64,000 bases of DNA from Rhizobium sp. P40RR-XXII (lineage in GTDB: Bacteria > Pseudomonadota > Alphaproteobacteria > Rhizobiales > Rhizobiaceae): NCBI RefSeq assembly GCF_012641405.1, contig NZ_JABAII010000016.1:1-64000 (forward strand), read 5' to 3'. The position numbers and the translations under genes were made by a program. Numbering within the stretch: the first letter of the stretch is position 1; the number at the start of each line of letters is the position of its first letter. Shown one piece after another: positions 8,542-17,797 of this stretch. The notes beneath the pieces were generated by a model. That model did no database searches. It worked only from the letters and a program-made list of their open reading frames with translations, and was not told the origin of the DNA.

Positions 8542-8709
8542 TTACTTGATCTTCGTTTCCTTGAACTCGACGTGCTTCTTCGCAACCGGGTCGTACTTCG
8601 TCTTCGTCATCTTGTCCGTCATCGTACGGCTGTTCTTCGTCGTGACGTAAAAGAAACCAGTGTCGGCCGTCGACAGCAGCTTGATCTTGATGGTGGTAGC
8701 CTTGGCCAT
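8542..8709 (-). CDS. rpmG: 50S ribosomal protein L33
   Basis: A 55-residue basic protein found by translating the minus strand directly: MAKATTIKIKLLSTADTGFF at the start, then YVTTKNSRTMTDKMTKTKYD and an end in KKHVEFKETKIK. This is the cysteine-free alphaproteobacterial L33, a component of the large ribosomal subunit near the E site. An AGGAC ribosome binding site lies just before the ATG. It stands alone, with its own terminator, and its distance from the MFS gene upstream (96 bp with a hairpin) suggests its own promoter. Confidence 0.95.
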   Translation of the reverse strand: MAKATTIKIKLLSTADTGFFYVTTKNSRTMTDKMTKTKYDPVAKKHVEFKETKIK

Positions 8710-8737
8710 AGTCGTCCTGCCTTTAATAAAAATGAAC

Positions 8738-8768
8738 GCCGTGGACGGCCAGTGCGGAGGTCCACGGC
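8738..8768 (-). terminator. Hairpin between the MFS gene and rpmG
   Basis: On the minus strand GCCGTGGAC and GTCCACGGC pair around a 13-base loop and are followed by GTTCATTTTTATT. It could end the MFS transporter transcript or form part of the rpmG leader. The T tract is imperfect. Confidence 0.5.
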
Positions 8769-8805
8769 GAATTCTGGCGCGAAACTACAAATCGCGCCCG
8801 AAAAG

Positions 8806-9990
8806 TCAACCCCTGTTGCCCATGAAAAGCAGCCGTATCCCCGAAAGCAGGACATAAAGGCCGAAGAAAAAGGCCACGGCCCAGGCAAAGCCGCTGGGAT
8901 TGGCGAAATCCATTGCCGTGCCGATCGTCGGCGGCCCGAGAACCATGCCGATGGCATAGCAGAAGACGAAGGCGGCATTGGCTGCCACAAGGTCCGCGCC
9001 GGTCAGCCGCGTGCCGAGATGGCTGAGTCCGACCGTATACATGCCCGAAACGCAGCCGCCCCAGAAGAGCAGGATGGTGGCCAGAATAATCCAGTTTGAC
9101 GACAGCGACGGCAGCAGAAGCGCGCCGACAAAGCCGATCGTAGCCATGATCGACAACAGCGGCCGCTTGTCGCGCATGCGGTCGGCAAGCAGCCCGAGCG
9201 GAATTTGGAAGACGAAATTGCCCACGCCCATGACGGTCAGCAGCAATGCGGCCTGCGATTCGTTGAAGCCGAGGCGCGTCGCATAGCTGGTGAACAGCGA
9301 ACCGCCGCCGACGGTTACCGCGCCGAACACGAAGACAGCCGCCGTCGCCGTCGGCACCAGGAAGATGTAACGGACGAAATGCAGTTCGGGCTTCTCGTCG
9401 ACGATCGGGCTCTCATTGCGCGCAATGAAGATCGGAATGGCGGCGGCCAGGATGATGCAGGCGCCGACAACGAAGGGCATCAAGCCCTCGCTGCCGACCA
9501 CGGAGAAGAGCAGGGGGCCGGCCGCAAAGCCGAGGGAGAACACCGTGGAGTAAAGGCCGAGCACGAAGCCGCGCTTGGAAGGCGGTGAGGCCGCGTTGAT
9601 CCAGAATTCCGACAGGATGAAAAGGGTCGTTGTCGCTCCGTGGAACACGATGCGCAACGGAAACCACAACAGCAGGTTTTCTGCGTAATAGAAGCCGAGC
9701 GAGCTCAGCGCCGAGAGAAAGACCGCCCAGATCATCGTCTGCACGACGCCGAAGCGATGCGCGAGCTTGGTCGTGATGACCGCGGCCAGCATCGAGGCTA
9801 CACCCATCATCGCCGTGTTGAGCCCGATCAGGCTCGAAGGAATGCCGCGCTTTTCGAGGATGATGCTGAGAAGCGGCAGGCCCAGCCCGATGGCGATGCC
9901 GACGGCGGACACGGAGGCAATGGCTGCAACGAGCGAAGGCCAGTGAATTTCTTCGACATGGCCGGCCTTGTCGTTCGTCGGTTCAAGCAT
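8806..9990 (-). CDS. Major facilitator superfamily transporter
   Basis: A 394-residue integral membrane protein with about 12 hydrophobic segments. The MFS motif between segments 2 and 3 is degenerate (TTKLAHRFG), while LGLLADRMRDKRPLL between segments 8 and 9 is a good match to the G-x-x-x-D-R-x-G/R-R-R type motif. The first segment is IASVSAVGIAIGLGLPLLSI. Similar proteins are annotated YcaD/UMF-like, but no substrate can be inferred. The small open frame upstream overlaps its start by 8 bp. Confidence 0.8.
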   Translation of the reverse strand: MLEPTNDKAGHVEEIHWPSLVAAIASVSAVGIAIGLGLPLLSIILEKRGIPSSLIGLNTAMMGVASMLAAVITTKLAHRFGVVQTMIWAVFLSALSSLGFYYAENLLLWFPLRIVFHGATTTLFILSEFWINAASPPSKRGFVLGLYSTVFSLGFAAGPLLFSVVGSEGLMPFVVGACIILAAAIPIFIARNESPIVDEKPELHFVRYIFLVPTATAAVFVFGAVTVGGGSLFTSYATRLGFNESQAALLLTVMGVGNFVFQIPLGLLADRMRDKRPLLSIMATIGFVGALLLPSLSSNWIILATILLFWGGCVSGMYTVGLSHLGTRLTGADLVAANAAFVFCYAIGMVLGPPTIGTAMDFANPSGFAWAVAFFFGLYVLLSGIRLLFMGNRG

Positions 9991-10300
9991 AAACTAATTC
10001 CTGGAGCATGAGGCAGGCGAATCGATCCGGATGCGCAACATAGAAAGCCACGGCTCGGCCAAATTCAGGTGACGGGTCGGCTTTCATGAGATCGGTCAAA
10101 CCCTCCGGAATAGTCCCCTTGACGCGCGGCATGTTCAGACAAGAAATGTTGCTGATGTCAAGCCGTTGCTGATGAACCATCTCGCGCAAATCGCGAATAT
10201 GCGGCGAATCGATAGTGATTCCCGATAGAAGAGTGCAACGTTGCGAGACAACCTCGGCCCTTTGTCCGGGCCGGCTGCATAGGCGGGCGGGCATTGTCAC
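9983..10300 (-). CDS. Hypothetical protein, doubtful
   Basis: An open frame of 105 residues with a GTG start that overlaps the DUF983 stop (GTGA). I recognise no family, signal peptide or membrane segment. The middle (IRDLREMVHQQRLDISNISC) and end (FGRAVAFYVAHPDRFACLML) look protein-like but codon use is less typical than in the neighbours. It fills the space between DUF983 and the MFS gene, where other rhizobia often have a different small gene, so it may be a real orphan, a decayed remnant or chance. Confidence 0.4.
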   Translation of the reverse strand: MTMPARLCSRPGQRAEVVSQRCTLLSGITIDSPHIRDLREMVHQQRLDISNISCLNMPRVKGTIPEGLTDLMKADPSPEFGRAVAFYVAHPDRFACLMLQELVYA

Positions 10301-10752
10301 GACCGGCCGTTCCCCTCATCCCATTCTTCCGGACTGTCGTCATGTCCGCCGAATCCATGCATCCGGAGCGCCCATTGCAGGCCGATGACACCGCCTTTGA
10401 TCGGTTGAATGACGGCAAGCGCCGTGATGACGGTAATGGGTGCCCATATGGCGAGATGTGCCCAGAGCGGCAATTTGAAAGTCATGTCTGTCAGCATGTA
10501 GCCGCCAACGATGACGTGGCCGAGAACCAGGATCACCAGATAGGGCGGCAGATCGTCGGCGCGCTGATGAAAGATTTCCTCGCCGCATGCGGCACAATGA
10601 TCCACCGGTTTCAGGAAGGCGCGGAAGAGCCTGCCGGTGCCGCAGCGCGGGCAGCGGTTCTGCATGCCGCGGGAAATCGATCGTCCAAGCGGACGCTCGC
10701 TTTCATCGGAGCCACCGAAGCGGGTGGGAGAGTCGGATGGGCTGCCCGTCAT
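10297..10752 (-). CDS. DUF983 family zinc-ribbon membrane protein
   Basis: A 151-residue protein. RCPRCGTGRLFRAFLKPVDH and CAACGEEIFHQRADDLPPY form a CxxC...CxxC zinc-ribbon that is characteristic of DUF983, followed by two hydrophobic segments (YLVILVLGHVIVGGYMLTD and LAIWAPITVITALAVIQPI). Its function is unknown; the family is common in alphaproteobacteria. It lies 32 bp downstream of rnr on the same strand and is probably co-transcribed with it. Confidence 0.85.
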   Translation of the reverse strand: MTGSPSDSPTRFGGSDESERPLGRSISRGMQNRCPRCGTGRLFRAFLKPVDHCAACGEEIFHQRADDLPPYLVILVLGHVIVGGYMLTDMTFKLPLWAHLAIWAPITVITALAVIQPIKGGVIGLQWALRMHGFGGHDDSPEEWDEGNGRS

Positions 10753-10784
10753 GAATGCGTTTCCTTCCTGCCGGTAGCCGCCTT

Positions 10785-13160
10785 TTACCTGCGTCCGCGC
10801 GGCGGTCTTGTGCCCGGCGCCTTGCGGGCCTGGCTCTTGTTGCGGCGGGCCGCCTTGTGGAAGGAACGCACCGCGGTCGGCATCGGCCTGCCTTCGCTCA
10901 GCATTTCGAAGCGCAGAGCTCCGGCAAGCGGCACGGCTTCGGCGAGCCTCACGCTGACGTCATCGCCGAGACGATAGCCGAGCCCCGTTCTCTCGCCTGT
11001 CAGTGCCTGATGCGCCTCATCGTAGATGAAATAATCGGAGCCCAGCGTGGATATAGGGATGAAACCGTCGGCGCCATAGTCCGGTAGGGTGACAAAAAGT
11101 CCCGACTTGGTGACACCGCCGACGCGCGCCTCGAATTCCGTACCGACCTTGCCAGCCAGATGATGGGCGATGAGCCGGTCCACGGTCTCGCGCTCGGCAG
11201 CCATGGCGCGGCGTTCGAAGGTCGAGATTTCGGCGGCGATATCGTCAAGCGATGCCTCTTCGTCCGGCGTAATTGCGCCTTCGCCGAGGCCGAGCGAGCC
11301 GACGAGCGCGCGATGCACGATCAGATCGGCGTAACGGCGGATCGGCGAGGTGAAGTGGGCGTATTTCATCAGGTTCAGGCCGAAGTGCCCGATGTTGTCG
11401 GGGCTGTAGATCGCCTGGCTCTGCGAGCGCAGCACCATCTCGTTGACCATCGTCTGATGCGGGGTGCCATCGGCTTTGGCGAGGATGCCGTTGAAACTGT
11501 TGGCCCGAACATTGCCGCCCTTGGGCAGTGATATGCCGAGGGTGGCCAGAAATTCGCGCAGGACCTCCTGCTTGGCGAGCGTCGGCCCGTCATGGATACG
11601 ATAGACGAGCGCCTGCTTCCGTTTCTCCAGCGTCTCGGCGGCGGCGACGTTTGCCTGGATCATCATCTCTTCGATGAGCTTGTGCGCATCGAGGCGAGGC
11701 GGCACGACGACCCGGTCGACCGTACCATCGGGTGTCAGCAGGATCTTGCGTTCGGGCATGTCGAGCTCGAGCGGCTGGCGACGGTCACGGCCCTTTTTCA
11801 GGATGTCGTAGGCATGCCAGAGCGGTTTGAGGATCGGCTCCAGCATCGGTCCGGTCTTGTCGTCGGGCTTGCCGTCGATCGCCGCCTGGGCCTGCTGGTA
11901 GGAAAGCTTGGCCGCGCTCTTCATCATGACGCGATGAAAGGTGTGGCCGGCCTTCCGGCCCTCCCTGGAGAAGATCATTCGCACGGCGAGGGCAGGACGG
12001 TCGACGCCTTCCTTCAACGAGCAGAGATCGTTGGAGATGCGCTCAGGCAACATCGGCACGACACGATCGGGGAAATAGACCGAATTGCCGCGCTTCAGCG
12101 CTTCGCGGTCGAGCGGCGAGTTCGGCCGCACGTACCAGGAGACGTCCGCGATGGCGACGGTGACGATCACGCCATCCGGATTGTCCGGCGATGGGTCCAT
12201 TTCGGCATAGACGGCGTCGTCATGATCCTTGGCGTCGGCCGGATCGATTGTTATCAGCGGCAGGCTGCGCCAATCCTCGCGATGCGACATGGTCGCGGGC
12301 TTGGCGGCATCGGCCTCCGCTATCGCGGCGGCGGGAAAGACATGCGGGATTCCATGCGCATGGATGGCGATCATGGAGATCGCCTTTTCCGAAGCGACCG
12401 AGCCGATGACCGACAGCACCTTGGCGCGCGGCAGGCCGAAGCGGCCGAGGCGGGCAATTTCCACCTCGACGAGATCGCCGTCCTTGGCGTCGCCGGTATA
12501 GCCCGGATCGACGACCATCTCCTCGCCGCGACGCTCGATCGGCATCAGCCGGCCGCCGCCGCCCGGTGTTTCGCGGAAGACGCCCATGGAGGCACCCTTC
12601 CGCTTGTCGAGGACCTTGATGATGCGAGCCGTATAGGCTGGGCCGCCGCGATCCACGGCCGGAAAGATCTTCGCGAGAATGCGGTCGCCCATGCCGGCGA
12701 CCGGCGCCTTGCCCTTGCCATTGCGGCCGGCGGGCGAGGAGGACTGCTTGATCATCACGGCAGGTGCGACGCCGTTTTCGTCAGCCCATTCTGCGGGCCG
12801 GCCGATCAGTTCGCCATCCTTATCGCGCGTGGTGATGTCGAGAACGGCGATCGGCGGCAGTGCGCCAGGGCGGATGAGCGACTTGCGGCTCTTCTGCACC
12901 ATGCCTTCTTCTTCGAGTTCGCGCAGCAGTTCCTTCAGCGCGACGCGGCTCTCGCCCTTCAGGCCGAAGGCTTTGGCCAGTTCGCGTTTGGAGGCCTGCT
13001 GCGGATGTTCGGCGATGAAGCGCAGGATGATCTCGCGCGGCGGCAGAATGCCGTGGACGATTGCCATCATCGGCTCGTCATCGCCTGCCTTGCCGGCGCG
13101 GCCGGGTTTGCCGGAACGTCGTTCCGACGATGGGTTCCTGCCGCGCGGTTCTCTGCTCAC
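10785..13160 (-). CDS. rnr: Ribonuclease R
   Basis: A 791-residue 3'-to-5' exoribonuclease of the RNB family that degrades structured RNA. An N-terminal winged-helix region (FIAEHPQQASKRELAKAFGL) is followed by cold-shock domains, then the RNB catalytic core with LPLITIDPADAKDHDDAVYA (the four-Asp cluster), MLPERISNDLCSLKEGVDRP and HFTSPIRRYADLIVHRAL, an S1 domain and a basic tail. The start is a GTG (VSREPRGRNPSS) that overlaps the topA stop as GTGA, which implies translational coupling; the longer open frame upstream is the topA tail in another frame. Confidence 0.95.
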   Translation of the reverse strand: MSREPRGRNPSSERRSGKPGRAGKAGDDEPMMAIVHGILPPREIILRFIAEHPQQASKRELAKAFGLKGESRVALKELLRELEEEGMVQKSRKSLIRPGALPPIAVLDITTRDKDGELIGRPAEWADENGVAPAVMIKQSSSPAGRNGKGKAPVAGMGDRILAKIFPAVDRGGPAYTARIIKVLDKRKGASMGVFRETPGGGGRLMPIERRGEEMVVDPGYTGDAKDGDLVEVEIARLGRFGLPRAKVLSVIGSVASEKAISMIAIHAHGIPHVFPAAAIAEADAAKPATMSHREDWRSLPLITIDPADAKDHDDAVYAEMDPSPDNPDGVIVTVAIADVSWYVRPNSPLDREALKRGNSVYFPDRVVPMLPERISNDLCSLKEGVDRPALAVRMIFSREGRKAGHTFHRVMMKSAAKLSYQQAQAAIDGKPDDKTGPMLEPILKPLWHAYDILKKGRDRRQPLELDMPERKILLTPDGTVDRVVVPPRLDAHKLIEEMMIQANVAAAETLEKRKQALVYRIHDGPTLAKQEVLREFLATLGISLPKGGNVRANSFNGILAKADGTPHQTMVNEMVLRSQSQAIYSPDNIGHFGLNLMKYAHFTSPIRRYADLIVHRALVGSLGLGEGAITPDEEASLDDIAAEISTFERRAMAAERETVDRLIAHHLAGKVGTEFEARVGGVTKSGLFVTLPDYGADGFIPISTLGSDYFIYDEAHQALTGERTGLGYRLGDDVSVRLAEAVPLAGALRFEMLSEGRPMPTAVRSFHKAARRNKSQARKAPGTRPPRGRR

Positions 13161-15823
13161 TCTGCACTCTTCTTTTTCGCTGCCGTCTTGGCCGCGGGCT
13201 TCTTTGCAGCAGCCTTCGGCTTGGCGGTGGTTTTCGTCGCTTTTGCGCCGGCTGCCGCAGCCTTTGCCCTGGCAGGCGCCTTCTTGGTGGTACCGCCGCT
13301 CTTGCCGGCCTTGGCTGCGATCAGAGCCAGGGCTTCCTCGACGGTGATCGCCTGCGGATCCGTGCCTTTCGGCAGCGTCGCATTGACCTTGCCCCAATTG
13401 ACGTAGGGACCATACTTGCCATCGCGAACGGTGATTGCGCCGCCGCCATCCGGATGCGCGCCGAGATCCTTCAACGCCGCGGGCGTACCGCGCGCTCCGC
13501 CGCCGGCCTTGCTCTGCTTTTCTGCAAGAACGGTGACCGCGCGGTTCAGGCCGACGGTGAAGACATCCTCGACGCTTTCGAGATTGGCGTAGCTGCCGTC
13601 ATGCAGAAGGAACGGACCATAGCGGCCGATGCCGGACGAGATCATCTTGCCGCTTTCCGGATGCTTGCCGATGTCACGCGGCAGCGAGATCAGTGCCATC
13701 GCCTTCTCGTAATCGATATCCTCCGGCTTCCAGCCTTTCGGCAACGAAGCACGTTTGGCATCTTTGCCATCACCGCGCTGAATATAGGGTCCGAAACGGC
13801 CGGAACGCAGCGTCAGCTCCTCGCCGGTGACCGGATCCGCGCCGAGTGCCTTCGGCTCGTTCAATCCGTTGGATTCGGCCTCCGCGCCGCCTTCCGACGA
13901 AAGCTGGCGCGTATAGTTGCATTCCGGATAGTTCGAGCAGCCGACGAAGGCGCCGTATTTGCCGAGCTTCAGCGAGAGATTGCCCGTGCCGCATACCTGG
14001 CAGATGCGCGGGTCGCTGCCGTCTTCACGCTTCGGGAAGACGAGCGGGGCGAGCGCCTCGTTCAAGGCGTCGAGAACGTTGGTGACGCGCAATTCCTTGG
14101 TGTCTTCGATCTGGGCAAAGAAATCGCGCCAGAAGTCGCGCAGCACGTCCTTCCAATTCAGCTCGCCGGCCGAAATGCGGTCGAGCTTCTCTTCCAGATC
14201 GGCCGTGAAATCATATTCCACATATTTGGTGAAGAAGCTTTCGAGGAAGGCCGTCACCAGCCGGCCCTTGGCCTGCGGCAGCAGCTTGCGCTTGTCGATG
14301 GTCACGTAATCGCGGTCGCGCAGCGTCGCGAGCGTCGCCGCATAGGTGGAGGGGCGGCCGATGCCGAGTTCTTCCATCTTCTTGATCAGCGACGCCTCAG
14401 AATAGCGCGGCGGCGGTTCGGTGAAATGCTGGGTCGAATTGATCTTCTGCTTGGCGAGGTTTTCGCGCGCATTGATCTCCGGCAGACGACCGCCTTCTTC
14501 GCTGTCGTCGCTCTGTTCACCGTCTTCCTTCTGGTCGGTATAGGCGGCGATGAAGCCGTCGAACCGGATAACGGAGCCGACGGCGCGCAGGCCTGCCTTC
14601 TTGCCGGCGTTGTCGGCCAGGATCTCGACCGTCGTGCGCTCGATTTCGGCCGATGCCATCTGGCTGGCAATGCCGCGTTTCCAGATCAGGTCGTAGAGCT
14701 TCAGCTGGTCGTCGTCGAGGAACTTGCGGATGCGGTCCGGCACGCGCTCGAAGTCGGTCGGGCGGATCGCTTCGTGTGCTTCCTGGGCATTCTTTGCCTT
14801 GGTGGAATAGAAGCGCGCCTTTTCCGGCAGGTAACGGTCGCCGAACTGATTGGCGATGGCGCTACGCGCGGCATCGATCGCTTCCGGGGCCATCTGAACG
14901 CCGTCGGTACGCATATAGGTGATGAGACCGACGGTCTCGCCGCCGATGTCGACGCCTTCATAAAGCTTTTGCGCCACCTGCATAGTGCGCGAAGCCGAGA
15001 AGCCGAGCTTGGAGGAAGCGGCCTGCTGCAGTGTCGAAGTGGTGAATGGCGGGCTCGGATTGCGCTTGACCGGCTTCGCCTCGACAGTGTCGACGACATA
15101 GGAGGCACCCTCCAGCAAAGCCTTCAGCCTGCCGGCGTCCTCGCCGTTGCCGATGGCGCGCGGCTGCAGGCGCTTGCCGTCCGCTGACACCAGCCGCGCT
15201 TCGAATTCGTCGCCGCGCGGAGTCTTCAGGATGGCCGACAGGTTCCAGTATTCTTCCGAGATGAAGCGCTCGATCTCGGACTCGCGATCACAGACGAGAC
15301 GTAGCGCGACCGACTGCACGCGGCCAGCCGAGCGGGCGCCCGGAAGCTTGCGCCACAGGACCGGCGACAGGTTGAAGCCGACGAGATAGTCGAGGGCGCG
15401 GCGGGCGAGATAGGCATCCACCAGCGGCACATCGATGTCGCGCGGCTCGGCCATGGCGTCGAGCACGGCCTTCTTGGTGATGGCGTTGAAGACGACGCGC
15501 TTCACCGGCTTGCCGTTGATGACGCGCTTTTTGTTGAGCAGGTCTAGCACGTGCCAGGAAATGGCTTCACCCTCGCGATCCGGGTCGGTCGCGAGAAACA
15601 GGCCGTCGGAGGATTTCATCGCGTCGGCGATGTCCTTCATGCGCTTTTGCGACGCGGCATCGACTTCCCAGAGCATTTCGAAATCTTGATCCGGCAGTAC
15701 CGAACCGTCTTTGGCGGGCAGGTCACGCACATGGCCGAAGGAAGCAAGAACCTTATATCCGGGTCCCAGATATTTGTTGATTGTCTTGGCCTTGGCAGGC
15801 GATTCCACCACTACAACGTTCAT
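13157..15823 (-). CDS. topA: DNA topoisomerase I
   Basis: A type IA topoisomerase of 888 residues that relaxes negative supercoils. Toprim motifs are VVVVESPAKAKTINKYLG and LFLATDPDREGEAISWHVL (DxDxE-like). The active-site region GLITYMRTDGVQMAPEAI contains the catalytic Tyr. Only one clear C-terminal zinc-ribbon is seen (CQVCGTGNLSLKLGKYGAFVGC), followed by topoisomerase C-terminal repeats (KYGPYVNWG and similar) and a Lys/Ala-rich tail of about 60 residues. TTG and ATG codons just upstream are possible starts, but MNVVVVES is the family's usual beginning. It heads a unit with rnr and DUF983. Confidence 0.95.
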   Translation of the reverse strand: MNVVVVESPAKAKTINKYLGPGYKVLASFGHVRDLPAKDGSVLPDQDFEMLWEVDAASQKRMKDIADAMKSSDGLFLATDPDREGEAISWHVLDLLNKKRVINGKPVKRVVFNAITKKAVLDAMAEPRDIDVPLVDAYLARRALDYLVGFNLSPVLWRKLPGARSAGRVQSVALRLVCDRESEIERFISEEYWNLSAILKTPRGDEFEARLVSADGKRLQPRAIGNGEDAGRLKALLEGASYVVDTVEAKPVKRNPSPPFTTSTLQQAASSKLGFSASRTMQVAQKLYEGVDIGGETVGLITYMRTDGVQMAPEAIDAARSAIANQFGDRYLPEKARFYSTKAKNAQEAHEAIRPTDFERVPDRIRKFLDDDQLKLYDLIWKRGIASQMASAEIERTTVEILADNAGKKAGLRAVGSVIRFDGFIAAYTDQKEDGEQSDDSEEGGRLPEINARENLAKQKINSTQHFTEPPPRYSEASLIKKMEELGIGRPSTYAATLATLRDRDYVTIDKRKLLPQAKGRLVTAFLESFFTKYVEYDFTADLEEKLDRISAGELNWKDVLRDFWRDFFAQIEDTKELRVTNVLDALNEALAPLVFPKREDGSDPRICQVCGTGNLSLKLGKYGAFVGCSNYPECNYTRQLSSEGGAEAESNGLNEPKALGADPVTGEELTLRSGRFGPYIQRGDGKDAKRASLPKGWKPEDIDYEKAMALISLPRDIGKHPESGKMISSGIGRYGPFLLHDGSYANLESVEDVFTVGLNRAVTVLAEKQSKAGGGARGTPAALKDLGAHPDGGGAITVRDGKYGPYVNWGKVNATLPKGTDPQAITVEEALALIAAKAGKSGGTTKKAPARAKAAAAGAKATKTTAKPKAAAKKPAAKTAAKKKSAE

Positions 15824-15998
15824 CATCAAGTCTCTGAATAAGAGGTCGCGCCGGTATAAGGCGCGGGAGATACCGGGTTTTTCCGGCTTCCCGGCCTTCC
15901 GACATGGACAGGGAATTCGTCGCGGTCAAGAGGCGAAGGCGATTTTTGCGCTTGGTGCGGCGATGCGATGCTTAGAATTGGTACGCGTGTCACACTTT

Positions 15999-17147
15999 TC
16001 AATCCAGCATGGAGATCGACACCAGTCCGCCGGGATGGCGATGCAGCCGGCCGGCCATGTCCAACTCGAGAAGGACGGAATGAATCGCCGCTATCGGCAG
16101 ACCGGTGTGGCGGACGATGTCGTCGATCTCGACCGGTGTCGGCCCGAGCGCTTCGACGATATGGTCGCGCTCGGCATCATCGGGCGGGGCAGAAAGCGGC
16201 TTGCTCCTTTCGACGGGAGCCTCGGCCGGCCGGGGACGAAAGAGATCCGGCTCGGCGAGCGGCCGCAGCGCTTCGACAATATCGGCCGGCGTCGTCACGA
16301 TCATCGCGCCGTCTTTCAGCAGACCGTTGGTGCCTTCGCAGCGCGGATCAAGCGGCGAGCCGGGAACGGCGAAGACAAGCCTGCCGAATTCCCCCGCAAG
16401 ACGGGCGGTTATCAACGAGCCGGAGCGGGTTGCCGCTTCGATGACCACGACGCCGAGCGAGATGCCCGCGATGAGACGGTTGCGGCGCGGGAAATCGCGG
16501 GCGCGCGGCTCCCAGCCGAACGGCATTTCGCTGACGGCAAGCCCGTTGCCATCCCATATCTCGTTCAGCAGGCCGATATTCTCGGGCGGGTAGGGCTGGT
16601 CGAGCCCACCCGCTAAAGCGGTGATCGTACCCGTTTCGAGGCTGGCGCGATGGGCCGCCGTATCGATACCGCGCGCCAGACCGGAGACCACTGCATAACC
16701 TGCTTCGCCGCAGGTGCGCGCGATCATGGCCGTGAATTTGGCGCCGCTGATCGAGGCGTTTCGGGAGCCGACCACGCCGATTGCCGGATGTGTCGCTGTG
16801 GGCATGCTGCCTTTGACGGCAAGAAGCGGCGGCGCGCCGTCGATCTCCCGAAGGGCAGGGGGATAGTCCGGCTCGCCGATGCCGACGAAGCGCGCGCCGA
16901 AGCGATGTGCCGCCTCCAACTCCCGCAATGCGTCCCGTTCGGCGGCGATGCGGATGGCGCGCGTCGAGCCGCCGCGCTGCGAAAGCTCCGGCAGCATGGC
17001 AAGTGCTGCTTCGGCGGAACCGTAATGATGGATGAGATCGCGAAAGGTGGATGGCCCGACATTGTCGGAGCGGATGAGCCTGAGCCAGGCGATCCTTTGT
17101 TTTTCGGTCAGCGCAACTCCGGTCCGTCTTGCGCTGCCTGTGTCCAT
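15999..17147 (-). CDS. dprA: DNA-processing protein DprA
   Basis: A 382-residue DprA/Smf protein that loads RecA on incoming single-stranded DNA during transformation. The Rossmann-like core shows AIGVVGSRNASISGAKFTA, AVVSGLARGIDTAAHRASLE, TITALAGGLDQPYPPENIGL and RDFPRRNRLIAGISLGVVVI, all typical. A SAM-like N-terminal domain (LRLIRSDNVGPSTFRDLI) and a C-terminal winged helix (VEALGPTPVEIDDIVRHTGL) flank it. Its ATG overlaps the plsY stop by one base (TAATG), so the two are translated together. Natural competence is not established in rhizobia. Confidence 0.95.
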   Translation of the reverse strand: MDTGSARRTGVALTEKQRIAWLRLIRSDNVGPSTFRDLIHHYGSAEAALAMLPELSQRGGSTRAIRIAAERDALRELEAAHRFGARFVGIGEPDYPPALREIDGAPPLLAVKGSMPTATHPAIGVVGSRNASISGAKFTAMIARTCGEAGYAVVSGLARGIDTAAHRASLETGTITALAGGLDQPYPPENIGLLNEIWDGNGLAVSEMPFGWEPRARDFPRRNRLIAGISLGVVVIEAATRSGSLITARLAGEFGRLVFAVPGSPLDPRCEGTNGLLKDGAMIVTTPADIVEALRPLAEPDLFRPRPAEAPVERSKPLSAPPDDAERDHIVEALGPTPVEIDDIVRHTGLPIAAIHSVLLELDMAGRLHRHPGGLVSISMLD

Positions 17148-17764
17148 TACCCCTTCGCTCCGATCTTGCTTTCCGTTCCGGCGGTCAGCCGGGCAATGTT
17201 GGCCCTGTGCTTGTACCAGGAGATGATGGTCATCAGCGCCATGGCCGCGGCGATCTTGTCGGCGCCCAATATCCACAATACAACCGGTATGACAAGGGTT
17301 GCAACCAGCGCGGAAAGCGAGGAATAGCGGGTGGTGAAGGCAATGACCAGCCAGACGATGGCGAAAATCAGCGCCATCAGCGGCGCGAGGCCCAGCAGGA
17401 TGCCGAGATAGGTCGCAACGCCCTTGCCGCCCTTGAAGCCGATCCAGACCGGAAAGATGTGGCCGATGAAGGCAGCGAAACCAGCAAGCACGCCGGCGTC
17501 GCCGCCGAAGAAATGCCCGACGACCAGGACGGCGGCCGTGCCCTTGAAGGCGTCGAGCAGCAGCGTGGCCGCAGCCAGCCCCTTATTGCCGGTGCGCAGC
17601 ACGTTGGTCGCGCCGATATTGCCAGAGCCGATGCTGCGCACGTCGCCGAGGCCGGCCATGCGCGTCAGCAGCAGGCCGAAGGGGATCGAGCCGAGCAGGT
17701 AGCCGATGACGAGGCCGGCCAGCGCGGTCTGCGGGGTGAGCTGCCAAGTCCAGAAATCCGCCAT
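17147..17764 (-). CDS. plsY: Glycerol-3-phosphate acyltransferase PlsY
   Basis: A 205-residue integral membrane enzyme that transfers the acyl group from acyl-phosphate to glycerol-3-phosphate, the first step of phospholipid synthesis. Signatures are GSIPFGLLL, VRSIGSGNIGATNVLRTGNK, HIFPVWIGFKGGKGVATYLG and about five membrane segments. A GGAG precedes the start; a GTG one codon before the chosen ATG is equally possible. It sits 34 bp after the dihydroorotase-like gene on the same strand and overlaps dprA, giving a pyrB-pyrC-like-plsY-dprA unit. Confidence 0.95.
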   Translation of the reverse strand: MADFWTWQLTPQTALAGLVIGYLLGSIPFGLLLTRMAGLGDVRSIGSGNIGATNVLRTGNKGLAAATLLLDAFKGTAAVLVVGHFFGGDAGVLAGFAAFIGHIFPVWIGFKGGKGVATYLGILLGLAPLMALIFAIVWLVIAFTTRYSSLSALVATLVIPVVLWILGADKIAAAMALMTIISWYKHRANIARLTAGTESKIGAKG

Positions 17765-17797
17765 CACGTCTTATTCTCCGTAAACCCTTGGCCCGTC

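Noticed and set aside
11592..15187. Long plus-strand frames opposite rnr and topA
   Set aside because: Antisense shadows of clear genes, with low-complexity translations.
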